In this document: piece after piece, positions 16,219 through 23,827 of the stretch | How positions within the stretch are numbered: position 1 is the first letter of the stretch | How the letters are laid out: the number at the start of each line of letters is the position of its first letter | Source of the DNA: Desulforapulum sp034007745 | Lineage (GTDB): Bacteria > Desulfobacterota > Desulfobacteria > Desulfobacterales > Desulfobacteraceae | DNA: 43,159 bases | Assembly (NCBI GenBank): GCA_034007745.1 | Contig: JAVEQI010000030.1 | Location: forward strand, 1-43,159 | Direction of reading: 5' to 3' | Notes under the pieces: model-generated | The model's input: the letters and a program-made list of their open reading frames with translations, nothing else | The model's database searches: none | Told to the model about the DNA's origin: nothing | Position numbers and translations under genes: made by a program

Positions 16219-17331
16219 ATGACAAATTTCGATGGCAATGAAAAAAAATCTCCACGGGTGGAGATCGATCTTGAAAAGATACATGGGAACACAAAACGGC
16301 TAAAAGACTTTTTTGACCAAAGAGGCATCTCCATGATGTGCGTGACCAAAGGCGTCCTTGGAAGCCCGCCGATTGCCAGGGCCATGGTGGAAGCCGGGGT
16401 CAAGCTGCTTGCAGATTCAAGGATTGAAAACCTTAAAAGGATAAGAGATGCCGGCATTGACGCCTCACTTGTACTCATCAGAACCCCTTCCATGGGTAAG
16501 GTAAAAGATGTCGTAAAATATGCAGACATAAGCGTTAATTCAGAAATTTCTGTTATTGAAAGACTCTCCCTGGAGGCAGGGAACCAGAAAAAGATCCACG
16601 GCATAATTTTAATGGTGGATCTCGGAGACTTGAGGGAGGGCATTCTACCCCGGGATCTTGGCCAGACCCTTTTAAAGATAATGCCCTTGACCGGGGTTAA
16701 GATCCTTGGCATCGGCACCAATCTTGGGTGCATCGGAGGGGTTCTTCCCGACCAGGCGAAGATGAATCAGCTCTCAAGCATCGCAAGGGACCTGGAGCAG
16801 AGGTTTAACATTCGTTTTGATATTGTTTCAGGGGGAAATTCTGCAAATTATAACTGGGTGAAATCAGCCGGTGATATCGGCAGGATCAACAACTTAAGGA
16901 TCGGTGAAATGATCTTTACCGGGCGTGAAACCGTTGATTACGCCAGGGTTGAATTCCTTGAGACAAACACCATATCCCTTGCCGCCCAGGTGATCGAGGT
17001 AAAAGAAAAAGAGTCGCTGCCAAGGGGAACCATAACAACCGATGCCTTTGGGGCTGTTCCGAACTTTGCTGACAGGGGAACTATAACAAGGGCTATTGTC
17101 GAAATCGGCCGCCAGGATGTTCTCATCAGCGGCTTGACTCCCGTGGGGGACATGGAAATTCTGGGGGCGAGCAGCGATCACATTGTAATTGATCTTAAGA
17201 AAATGCATGTTCAGACGGGGGATGAAATTCGATTTCATATGGACTATGGGGCGATGCTTTCCGCTATGACCTCGCCTTACATTGAAAAAATATATCTGAA
17301 CAGCCCCCATGTCCTGGAGCAGCAGTTCTAA
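16219..17331 (+). CDS. orr: Ornithine racemase (Orr-type PLP enzyme)
   Basis: Interconverts L- and D-ornithine. The 370-residue fold-type III PLP protein resembles the ornithine racemase of amino-acid-fermenting clostridia as I recall it, sharing KYADISVNSE, MVDLGDLREG, VSGGNSAN, LRIGEM and EILGASSDH. The PLP lysine is Lys44 (CVTKG). I prefer the ATG at 16219 (ACAGG 5 nt upstream) over a TTG at 16207. Its last residues QQF and TAA stop are encoded by the CAGCAGTTCTAATT end of a repeat element, so the native C-terminus may have been slightly different. The closely related YhfX/alanine-racemase-like group is the alternative. Confidence 0.82.
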   Translation: MTNFDGNEKKSPRVEIDLEKIHGNTKRLKDFFDQRGISMMCVTKGVLGSPPIARAMVEAGVKLLADSRIENLKRIRDAGIDASLVLIRTPSMGKVKDVVKYADISVNSEISVIERLSLEAGNQKKIHGIILMVDLGDLREGILPRDLGQTLLKIMPLTGVKILGIGTNLGCIGGVLPDQAKMNQLSSIARDLEQRFNIRFDIVSGGNSANYNWVKSAGDIGRINNLRIGEMIFTGRETVDYARVEFLETNTISLAAQVIEVKEKESLPRGTITTDAFGAVPNFADRGTITRAIVEIGRQDVLISGLTPVGDMEILGASSDHIVIDLKKMHVQTGDEIRFHMDYGAMLSAMTSPYIEKIYLNSPHVLEQQF

Positions 17332-17582
17332 TTTTGACTTCCTTGTTTAGGCGTCAGCCAGTTTAGGCGTCAGCCAGTATCACCTTGCTGAACGAAGAAA
17401 GTCGGGGGATTTTCAGCCAGGACAAACCCAAACCGCAAAAACTCGGTCGTGCCTCCCTCAGACAATTTGCGGTTATTAGGGTTTGTCCTGTCCGAAAATC
17501 TGATCCCCTTTGTTTCTTGATGTTCAGCAAGGTGATACTGGCCGCCGCCCCCAACGCTGACATTGCATAATTAGAATTGCTG
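17320..17582 (+). mobile_element. Mosaic MITE-like element, copy A (263 bp)
   Basis: Left end CAGCAGTTCTAATTTTG and right end (inverted) CAGCAATTCTAATTATG form terminal inverted repeats. Inside is a long inverted repeat, CAGGACAAACCC with AACCGCAAA, mirrored at 17461-17492. A TTTAGGCGTCAGCCAGT direct duplication lies near the left end. No transposase is encoded. It shares modules with the copies at 21343 and 28037. Confidence 0.75.
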
Positions 17583-17660
17583 GTCCTGGAGGACATAGCA
17601 AAGTGTGAAATATGGTAGCTGTTAGCGGTTAGCTAATCGCTAAAAGCTGTTTCTTATAAA
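17581..17660 (+). repeat. Dispersed repeat, copy 7, with heptad array
   Basis: TGGTCCTGGAGGACATAGC, a degenerate GTGTGAAATATGGTAGC, then heptads TTAGCGG, TTAGCTA, ATCGCTA and AAAGCTGTTTCTTATAAA. It directly abuts the MITE-like copy A and ends just before the rocD ribosome binding site. Confidence 0.75.
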
Positions 17661-17677
17661 AAAACAGGATGGAAAAA

Positions 17678-18865
17678 ATGGATTTTCTTGAAATTGAACG
17701 AACACTTGGCGCAAACAACTACAAACCGCTGGATGTAGTATTAACCCGGGGAAAGGGAATATGGGTCTGGGATGTGGACGGCAACCGCTACATGGATTGC
17801 CTGGCCGCCTATTCCGCCGTAAACCAGGGCCATTGCCACCCTGAAATTGTAAAGGCCTTGACCGAACAGGCTAAGAAACTTTCCCTTACATCAAGGGCCT
17901 TTAGAAACGATCAGCTGGGGCTTTTTTACCAGGAGCTTTGTGATCTGACCCACTCCCACAAGGTTCTGCCCATGAACAGCGGTGCCGAGGCCGTTGAAAC
18001 TGCCATAAAAACCGTTCGAAAATGGGGTTACAAAACCAAGGGGATTGCCGACAACAGGGCCGAGATCATCGTGTGCGACAACAACTTCCACGGCAGAACC
18101 ATCACAATCATAAGCTTTAGCTCGGATAAGGGGACAAAGGATGGATTCGGCCCCTTCACTCCGGGATTCAAGAGCATTCCCTTTGGCGATGCCCAAGCCT
18201 TAAGAGACGCCATCAACGAAAACACCATCGCATTTATGGTTGAACCCATCCAGGGGGAGGCGGGGGTGATCATCCCCAAAAAGGGTTACCTGAAAGAGGT
18301 AAGAGAGATCTGCACGGAAAACAATGTGGTCCTTATTCTGGACGAAATCCAGACGGGTCTCGGCCGCACGGGAAAGTTACTTGCCGAGGAGCACGAGGGA
18401 ATTGAAGCCGATATGACCCTCATAGGCAAAGCCCTGTCCGGCGGGCTCTACCCTGTTTCTGCTGTGCTTTCCAACACCGAGATCATGGACGTTTTAAATC
18501 CCGGAGAACACGGAAGCACCTTTGGCGGCAATCCCCTGGCCTGTGCCGTTGCAAGGGCGGCCCTGAAGGTTCTTGTGAAGGAAGGCATGATCGAAAACTC
18601 AGCCGTAATGGGCGACTACTTCCTGGAGGGATTAAAAACCCTTAAGAATCCATCGATAAAAGAGGTCCGGGGAAGGGGCTTGATGATAGGGCTTGAATTT
18701 GTTCCGGGCCGGACAAGTGCGAGGGAGTACTGTGAACAGCTCAAGGAAAAGGGCCTCCTGTGCAAGGAGACCCACGAGAACATCATCAGGTTTGCACCGC
18801 CCCTTGTCGTAACAAAGGAGGATATTGACTTTGCCCTTGGCATCATTCATGAAGTCATTGGGTAA
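17678..18865 (+). CDS. rocD: Ornithine aminotransferase
   Basis: Transfers the delta-amino group of ornithine to 2-oxoglutarate, giving glutamate semialdehyde (pyrroline-5-carboxylate). It is a class III PLP aminotransferase of about 395 residues. Visible motifs are LPMNSGAEAVETAIK (cofactor phosphate loop), NNFHGRT, LDEIQTGLGRTG and the PLP lysine near residue 251 in IGKALSGG. The whole pattern is closer to RocD/OAT than to acetylornithine or GABA aminotransferases. I favour the ATG at 17678 (AGGATGG upstream) over one 9 nt earlier. With the racemase just upstream it would let both ornithine enantiomers enter glutamate metabolism. Confidence 0.87.
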   Translation: MDFLEIERTLGANNYKPLDVVLTRGKGIWVWDVDGNRYMDCLAAYSAVNQGHCHPEIVKALTEQAKKLSLTSRAFRNDQLGLFYQELCDLTHSHKVLPMNSGAEAVETAIKTVRKWGYKTKGIADNRAEIIVCDNNFHGRTITIISFSSDKGTKDGFGPFTPGFKSIPFGDAQALRDAINENTIAFMVEPIQGEAGVIIPKKGYLKEVREICTENNVVLILDEIQTGLGRTGKLLAEEHEGIEADMTLIGKALSGGLYPVSAVLSNTEIMDVLNPGEHGSTFGGNPLACAVARAALKVLVKEGMIENSAVMGDYFLEGLKTLKNPSIKEVRGRGLMIGLEFVPGRTSAREYCEQLKEKGLLCKETHENIIRFAPPLVVTKEDIDFALGIIHEVIG

Positions 18866-18966
18866 GCTCAGCCTGACCCTGGTTTTCCCTTCTGATCCAG
18901 GAGTATGTACGAGGTGTGACCCTGGGCAACAACTTTTTACCCATGATGTTGAAGTGGATATGAAGA

Positions 18967-19347
18967 TTACTCTTCAAAAGAATCGCCAACAAGGGGACGT
19001 TCCCGGTCAATGGTAAAATAGACAAGAAATCGATCCTCATCCGTTGTCGGGTTATGCTCTCTTCGTTTCAGGGATGCAATCAGGTCAGAGTTTTTTTCTT
19101 CTTTTGTCATGGTAAGGTAAAGCCTTTTCCCATTAAACCCTTTTCCCTGCTCAATAAACAGATAGACAGCCCTGGGGTTGGATTGAAGGTTGGTGTGGGA
19201 AAGGCGGTCCCTCATGATAAAAGCAAGGGATCCGTCTTCCATTAAATGGGGACGAGAATAAATAGCTGCGTCAACATTGCCGGTATTATCTGCGGTTGAA
19301 AGTATCCCGGTTCCGGAGGTGTTCTCGAAATAATCTTTTAAATCCAT
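18967..19347 (-). CDS. Pyridoxamine 5'-phosphate oxidase-like flavin-binding protein
   Basis: A 126-residue split-barrel protein of the PNPOx-like FMN-binding superfamily. Its pattern is ILSTADNTGNVDAAIYSRP, LAFIMRDRLSHTNLQSNP and RAVYLFIEQG. Small members reduce or bind flavins, F420 or haem, and the precise role is open. A single gene; no heptad array is adjacent. Confidence 0.75.
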   Translation of the reverse strand: MDLKDYFENTSGTGILSTADNTGNVDAAIYSRPHLMEDGSLAFIMRDRLSHTNLQSNPRAVYLFIEQGKGFNGKRLYLTMTKEEKNSDLIASLKRREHNPTTDEDRFLVYFTIDRERPLVGDSFEE

Positions 19348-19586
19348 TGTATAATCCCTTTTTAGTGTTAGTACCTGAATGTCTGAAACTTATAACTTTC
19401 AGGTGAGAGTCAATTCTTGGTTGAACTATCATAGAACAATAAGCCTTGAATTCAGATTTTCAATGAAAAAAAGAGAAATGCCTCAAGGGCTTCCAGATAG
19501 GAATGAGTTGCAATTTTCAGATAAAAAAGCGATAAAGAAAGCTGCACTGAACAAAACATTCAAGCTAAGGACCAAAAGGAGTATCC

Positions 19587-19841
19587 ATGCTAAAAGTCTA
19601 TGCTGCCAGTTGGTGCCCCCATTGCACAAAGACCGTTGAATATTTGAAGAAAAATAAAATCGAGTTTGAATATATTGAGATAGAAGAGCAGCCCGGCGAA
19701 GCTGTTAAAAAGGTCATCGAGGTCAACGGGGGCGATGACTGGGTCGTTCCCACCCTTGAATTTAACGGCAGATGGCGGCCGGGCAAGATTTATAACGAGT
19801 TTGAGCTGCACTTTGACCTAAAAGAACTGGGTGTCATCTGA
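19587..19841 (+). CDS. Glutaredoxin-like thiol-disulphide protein
   Basis: An 84-residue thioredoxin-fold protein with the redox motif CPHC (10-13) after the first strand and the cis-Pro in WVVPTLEFNGR. CPHC rather than the glutaredoxin CPYC is less common and may shift redox potential or partner. AAAAGGAG lies before the ATG. The 239-bp region upstream (19348-19586) holds no clear gene. Confidence 0.85.
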   Translation: MLKVYAASWCPHCTKTVEYLKKNKIEFEYIEIEEQPGEAVKKVIEVNGGDDWVVPTLEFNGRWRPGKIYNEFELHFDLKELGVI

Positions 19842-19959
19842 AAGGCGGATAACGAAGAGCCTGCCCCTGGGATGTGAAAGAAATTTTCTATATTTTTCCA
19901 GGCCCGGATTTGCGCAGATAATGGACCAGGCCCAGAAGAGACGCCGGTCATGATTTGCC

Positions 19960-21159
19960 CTATACCTCAACCACATCCTCCCGGATGGAGGAGAGGGATT
20001 CAAGACCGTCTGCCGTGACAATCAGGGTGTTTTCGATTCCAACCACACCCCTGCCCGGCAGGACAACCTTGGGCTCCATGGCGATCACCATGCTGGGTTT
20101 GAGGGTAAGAGTCTGACCCTTTGCAATAAAGGGGAACTCGTCAAGCTCAAGCCCGATCCCATGGCCGGTAAACCTTATTCTCCGGTCTCCCACCCCCATG
20201 AAGTTGTCTGCATATCCCCGATCCCTGGCGGCTTCAATCATGATCTCGTAGAGATCGCCTGTCGCAACACCGGGCAGGCCTTCCACTTTAGCTAACTCCT
20301 GAACTTCCAGCATGGCGTCATGGGCCTTGAGCAGGTCATCGGGGAGTTTGCCTAGGGAAAATATCCTGGCATGGTCGGACATGTACCCGTCCAGGGCGAA
20401 CACATAATCAACCAGGATCGGCTCATTACGACCGATTTTCCTATGTCCCGCCCCCTGGCCCGTTGCCGGGGATGTGCCTGTCCCTCCCGTGGGCGATGAA
20501 AGATAGCTTGGAACACCCCCCGAAGGACCGCTCAAGAGATGACCATAAAAAAGCTCGCTGCCCCACAGCCTCATCTTTACAAGGCCCTGGTGCCCGAGGC
20601 TTCTTGCATAGGCTTCGAGTTCACCTGCAAGGCAAACTTCAGTTTTTCCCTCTTCCAGAAGCTCGGGCACCTTTGCGGCAAGCCTGTCTGACATGGCTGC
20701 GGCCCTGCGTATCATGGAGATCTCCCAGGGTGATTTCACGGCCCTTACAGTTCTAATCTCCGTGGAGATGTCGACAATATCCGCCCTGTCAAAGATCGAA
20801 CAATACTGGAAAAAAAGATTTGTGGGAAGGACATCCAGCTCCATGCCAAGGACGGCGGGTTTTCTGTAGCCAAACTCTTCGAGCAGCTCCGGGATCTTCT
20901 TCGGGCTGACAAGGTCAACAATCCTTTCAAGGGAAGATTCGGCCCTGGCCCTGGAAAGATCCTTGAATATCATCAAAAGAGGCTGACCCTGGCTTGGAAC
21001 ATAGAGCCAGCCCTGCTGATTGGTGCCGGTGAGATAAAAAAAGTCGGACTTCTGGATAATGATTGCGGCATCAACACCCCTTTGATCGAGGAGCCTCTGG
21101 AACGCCTCGATCCTGGGTTTCAATTCCGCCTCTGGAACTCCCCTTGTGTATTCAGCCAT
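19960..21159 (-). CDS. M24 family Xaa-Pro peptidase
   Basis: A metallopeptidase-like protein of 399 residues. The N-terminal creatinase-like domain (about 1-150) includes AIIIQKSDFFYLTGTNQQGW. The C-terminal pita-bread domain shows the metal ligands Asp and Asp in VDYVFALDGYMSDHARIF, His in FTGHGIGLELDEFP, Glu in MVIAMEPKVV and Glu in GIENTLIV, so it is probably an active dinuclear enzyme cleaving X-Pro peptides. The start at 21159 has GGAG 5 nt upstream; an ATG 15 codons earlier lies in repeat sequence. Confidence 0.87.
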   Translation of the reverse strand: MAEYTRGVPEAELKPRIEAFQRLLDQRGVDAAIIIQKSDFFYLTGTNQQGWLYVPSQGQPLLMIFKDLSRARAESSLERIVDLVSPKKIPELLEEFGYRKPAVLGMELDVLPTNLFFQYCSIFDRADIVDISTEIRTVRAVKSPWEISMIRRAAAMSDRLAAKVPELLEEGKTEVCLAGELEAYARSLGHQGLVKMRLWGSELFYGHLLSGPSGGVPSYLSSPTGGTGTSPATGQGAGHRKIGRNEPILVDYVFALDGYMSDHARIFSLGKLPDDLLKAHDAMLEVQELAKVEGLPGVATGDLYEIMIEAARDRGYADNFMGVGDRRIRFTGHGIGLELDEFPFIAKGQTLTLKPSMVIAMEPKVVLPGRGVVGIENTLIVTADGLESLSSIREDVVEV

Positions 21160-21189
21160 ATCATCTCCATTGGCAAGAAACTTGAAACA

Positions 21190-21312
21190 AGAGACAAGAA
21201 ACAAAATTCAGTCCTGATTCAAGTTTCATACTTCGTTGTGTCCGTGAGGACATGGGGGTTTATAGGAAACAGCTATCGTGTTTCAGCATTCGTTGAGGCC
21301 GGATGCCTCTCT
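21190..21312 (-). repeat. Dispersed repeat, copy 8, apparent double copy
   Basis: Read on the minus strand two modules follow each other: one with GGCCTCAACGAATGCTGAAACACGATAGCTG, then one with CATGTCC, GGACACAACGAAGTATGAAAC. It covers most of the spacer upstream of the M24 peptidase and adjoins the MITE-like copy B. Confidence 0.65.
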
Positions 21313-21342
21313 CGCTCCGGCCGTGCCGGCTATATGAAAGTT

Positions 21343-21628
21343 CAGCAATTCTAATTAGTGTTTGAACGAAAACTCACCCACCTGCTGCGTTGCTTCACAA
21401 AGCTAAAATCCTCACGTACAACAGTACGCTCCGGTTTCAGCTTTGCTCGCGCCTTGTATCTGGGTGAGTTTTCATCCAACCACGGGTTTTCGGTCACCCA
21501 CTAATTATGCAATGTCAGCGTTGGGGGCGGCGGCCAGTATCTCCTTGCTGAAAATCCCCCGACTTTCTTCGTTCAGCAAGGTGATACTGGCTGACGCCTA
21601 AAGAAGAAAGTCAAAATTAGAACTGCTG
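21343..21628. mobile_element. Mosaic MITE-like element, copy B (286 bp)
   Basis: Left end CAGCAATTCTAATTAGTG and inverted right end CAGCAGTTCTAATTTTGAC. The left half holds a hairpin-forming module (ACAAAGCTAAAATC ... ACGTACAACAGTACG ... TTTCAGCTTTG). The right half holds the inverted first module of copy A. No ORF is seen. Confidence 0.75.
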
Positions 21629-21679
21629 ATGAAAGTGACTTCAACTTGACACCTAAAAGTTGCAAGCGTTAGTTGACAA

Positions 21680-22528
21680 TCAATAATCGTAAAAACCCTT
21701 GCCCGTCTTTCTGCCAAGCCAGCCCGCCTCCACGTATTTTCTTAGCAAGGGACAGGGCCGGTACTTGGAATCCTTGAACCCGTCGTACAGGGTCTCCATG
21801 ATGGCAAGACAGGTGTCAAGGCCGATGAGATCCGCAAGGGCCAGGGGTCCCATGGGATGGTTCATGCCAAGCTTCATGACCGTGTCAATGTCCTCAACCT
21901 TACCCACGCCCTGGTAGACGCAGAACACAGCCTCGTTGATCATGGGTATCAGGATTCTGTTGGCTATGAAGCCCGGGTAGTCATTGGCCTCGGCCGGGGT
22001 CTTGCCAAATTTCTCGGAAAGTGCCCAGGTGGTTTTAAAGGTCTCGTCGGAGGTGGGCAGCCCCTTGATCACCTCCACAAGCTTCATCACAGGAACGGGA
22101 TTCATGAAGTGCATGCCGATGACCTTGTCCGGCCGTTTGGTCCTTGCAGCAATTCTGCCGATGGGTATGGACGAGGTGTTGGTGGAAAGTATGGTGTGGG
22201 GTTTGCAATATCCATCAAGGTCTTCAAAAATCTTGAATTTCAGATCCTGCCTCTCAACGGCCGCCTCCACCACGAAATCCACAGCCTTCATATCACTTAG
22301 CTCTGTCGTGGTTGTGATCCTCCCCAGGATGGCGTCCCGCTCTTTTCCATCAAGCCGTCCCTTTGACACGCTCCGGTCAAGATTTTTTTTGATGTTTGCA
22401 ATGCCCCTGTCGCAGAACTCCTGTTTGATGTCGCTCATCAAAACCTTGAGGCCGCTTGCCGCAGCCACCTGGGCAATGCCGTTGCCCATCTGACCTGACC
22501 CGATGACACCAAATTGTTCGATTTCCAT
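21680..22528 (-). CDS. 3-hydroxyacyl-CoA (3-hydroxybutyryl-CoA) dehydrogenase
   Basis: NAD-dependent oxidation of 3-hydroxyacyl-CoA, or the reverse. The 282-residue single-domain Hbd type has the Rossmann motif GVIGSGQMGNGIAQVAA at residues 7-23, the catalytic His in IGMHFMNPVPVM, Glu in LVEVIKG and Asn in GFIANRIL. AAGGAG precedes the ATG. It is last in the leftward tetR-icmF-thiolase-hbd set, where it would act on the butyryl-CoA branch. Confidence 0.92.
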   Translation of the reverse strand: MEIEQFGVIGSGQMGNGIAQVAAASGLKVLMSDIKQEFCDRGIANIKKNLDRSVSKGRLDGKERDAILGRITTTTELSDMKAVDFVVEAAVERQDLKFKIFEDLDGYCKPHTILSTNTSSIPIGRIAARTKRPDKVIGMHFMNPVPVMKLVEVIKGLPTSDETFKTTWALSEKFGKTPAEANDYPGFIANRILIPMINEAVFCVYQGVGKVEDIDTVMKLGMNHPMGPLALADLIGLDTCLAIMETLYDGFKDSKYRPCPLLRKYVEAGWLGRKTGKGFYDY

Positions 22529-22552
22529 CGTTATCTCCTTATTTTTTTTTAT

Positions 22553-22597
22553 AAAAAACAGCTTTTAGCGATTAGCTCTTAGCTAACAGCTATCGGT
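22553..22597 (-). repeat. Heptad array between thiolase and dehydrogenase genes
   Basis: Read on the minus strand: CGATAGCTGTTAGC, TAAGAGCTAATCGCTAAAAGC, TGTTTTTTATAAA. It is the same tail as in copies 5 and 7. Its GATAG provides the TAG stop of the thiolase gene. Confidence 0.8.
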
Positions 22598-23765
22598 TAA
22601 TCACCATTGCCACAGCCTCACCGCCGCCAAGGCAGAGGGATGCAAGCCCGGTCTTTAAGTCCCGGCGCTGCATCTCATATAGCAGTGTGGTCAGGACCCT
22701 TGCCCCGCTTGCGCCGATGGGATGGCCCAATGCCACCGACCCGCCGTTGACGTTCACCTTTTCAGGATCAAGGCCAAGCACCTTGTTAATAGCCGCTGAG
22801 CTGCCGCTGAACGCCTCGTTGATCTCAAACAGATCCACATCCTTAATGGAGATCCCCTGCTTGTCAAGCACCTTTGGAATGGCGTAAATGGGTGCCATGA
22901 GAACGTACTTCATGTCAATGGCAAAGGAGGCCTGGGCACCTATTTCTGCAAGGATGGTGCAGCCAAGTTCCCTGGCCTTTTCCTCGCTCATCACCACCAG
23001 TGCCGAAGCCCCGTCGCTGATGATCGATGCGTTGCCGGCCGTTCCAAAGCCGTCCTTTTTAAAGGCGGACTTCATTTTTGAGAGGGCCTCATAGCTCGTC
23101 TCCTTAGGGCACTCGTCCGTGTCGAAAATCTTTGGATCTCCCTTTCTCTGGGGGATTGAAATGGGGGCTATCTCATCCACAAACCTGCCCGCCTTAACCG
23201 CCTCACACGCCCTTCGGTAGGACTGTTCGGCAAACCGGTCCTGATCCTCCCGGGTAACCTCCCAGCGTTCAGAGCAAAGTTCGTTGGAAATGCCCATGTG
23301 GAAATCGTTCACAACGTCCCACAACCCGTCGTGGACCATGTGGTCCTGAATGGTGCCGGGTCCCATGCGATGGCCCCATCTGGCCTTTTCCATATAATAG
23401 GGGGCCATGCTCATGTTTTCCATGCCGCCCGCAACAACAACGTCGGCATCCGAGCAACGGATGGCCTGGGCCGCAAGCATCACGGCCTTGAGCGACGAAC
23501 CGCACACCTTGTTGATGGTGATGGCCTCGACCTCCCAGGGGAGCCCCGCCTTGACAACCGCCTGTTTGCCGGGGTTCTGACCGTATCCGCAGGGCAGAAC
23601 CATTCCCATGATGCACTCGTCAATGACTTCATTATCGATCCCGGCCCGTTGGATGGCCGCCTTTATGGCATGGGCACCAAGATCGGTTGCCCCTGTTTTG
23701 CTCAAAGATCCTCCAAAGCTGCCCAAGGGGGTCCTTGCTGCGCTTACTATTACTGCCTTTTTCAT
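22590..23765 (-). CDS. Acetyl-CoA acetyltransferase (thiolase)
   Basis: Thiolytic cleavage of acetoacetyl-CoA or 3-ketoacyl-CoA to acetyl-CoA. The 391-residue protein has the acyl-accepting Cys in NKVCGSSLKAV, the His in VALGHPIGASGAR and the second Cys in SLCLGGGEA, so all catalytic residues are intact. I choose the ATG at 23765 (GGGAGA 6 nt upstream) over one two codons earlier. It lies directly downstream of icmF. Confidence 0.93.
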   Translation of the reverse strand: MKKAVIVSAARTPLGSFGGSLSKTGATDLGAHAIKAAIQRAGIDNEVIDECIMGMVLPCGYGQNPGKQAVVKAGLPWEVEAITINKVCGSSLKAVMLAAQAIRCSDADVVVAGGMENMSMAPYYMEKARWGHRMGPGTIQDHMVHDGLWDVVNDFHMGISNELCSERWEVTREDQDRFAEQSYRRACEAVKAGRFVDEIAPISIPQRKGDPKIFDTDECPKETSYEALSKMKSAFKKDGFGTAGNASIISDGASALVVMSEEKARELGCTILAEIGAQASFAIDMKYVLMAPIYAIPKVLDKQGISIKDVDLFEINEAFSGSSAAINKVLGLDPEKVNVNGGSVALGHPIGASGARVLTTLLYEMQRRDLKTGLASLCLGGGEAVAMVINR

Positions 23766-23787
23766 ACACATTCTCCCGGGGATGAAT

Positions 23788-23825
23788 TGTTAGCTTTAAG
23801 CTGTTAGCTATTAGCTATTAGCTGC
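23788..23825 (-). repeat. Short heptad array between icmF and thiolase
   Basis: Read on the minus strand: AGCAGCTAATAGC, TAATAGCTAACAGCTTAAAGC, TAACAATTC. It begins 3-4 nt after the icmF stop. It has the same 7-bp periodicity as the other arrays but mostly one orientation. Confidence 0.7.
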
Positions 23826-23827
23826 TC

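Noticed and set aside
17320..17582. Insertion sequence with its own transposase
   Set aside because: None of the frames in the three copies encodes a transposase-like protein; each copy is under 300 bp and made of inverted repeats.
19379..19639. 86-codon plus-strand frame overlapping the glutaredoxin gene
   Set aside because: It has no ribosome site, its residues are unlike any family, and the glutaredoxin frame has a clear CPHC motif and AAAAGGAG.
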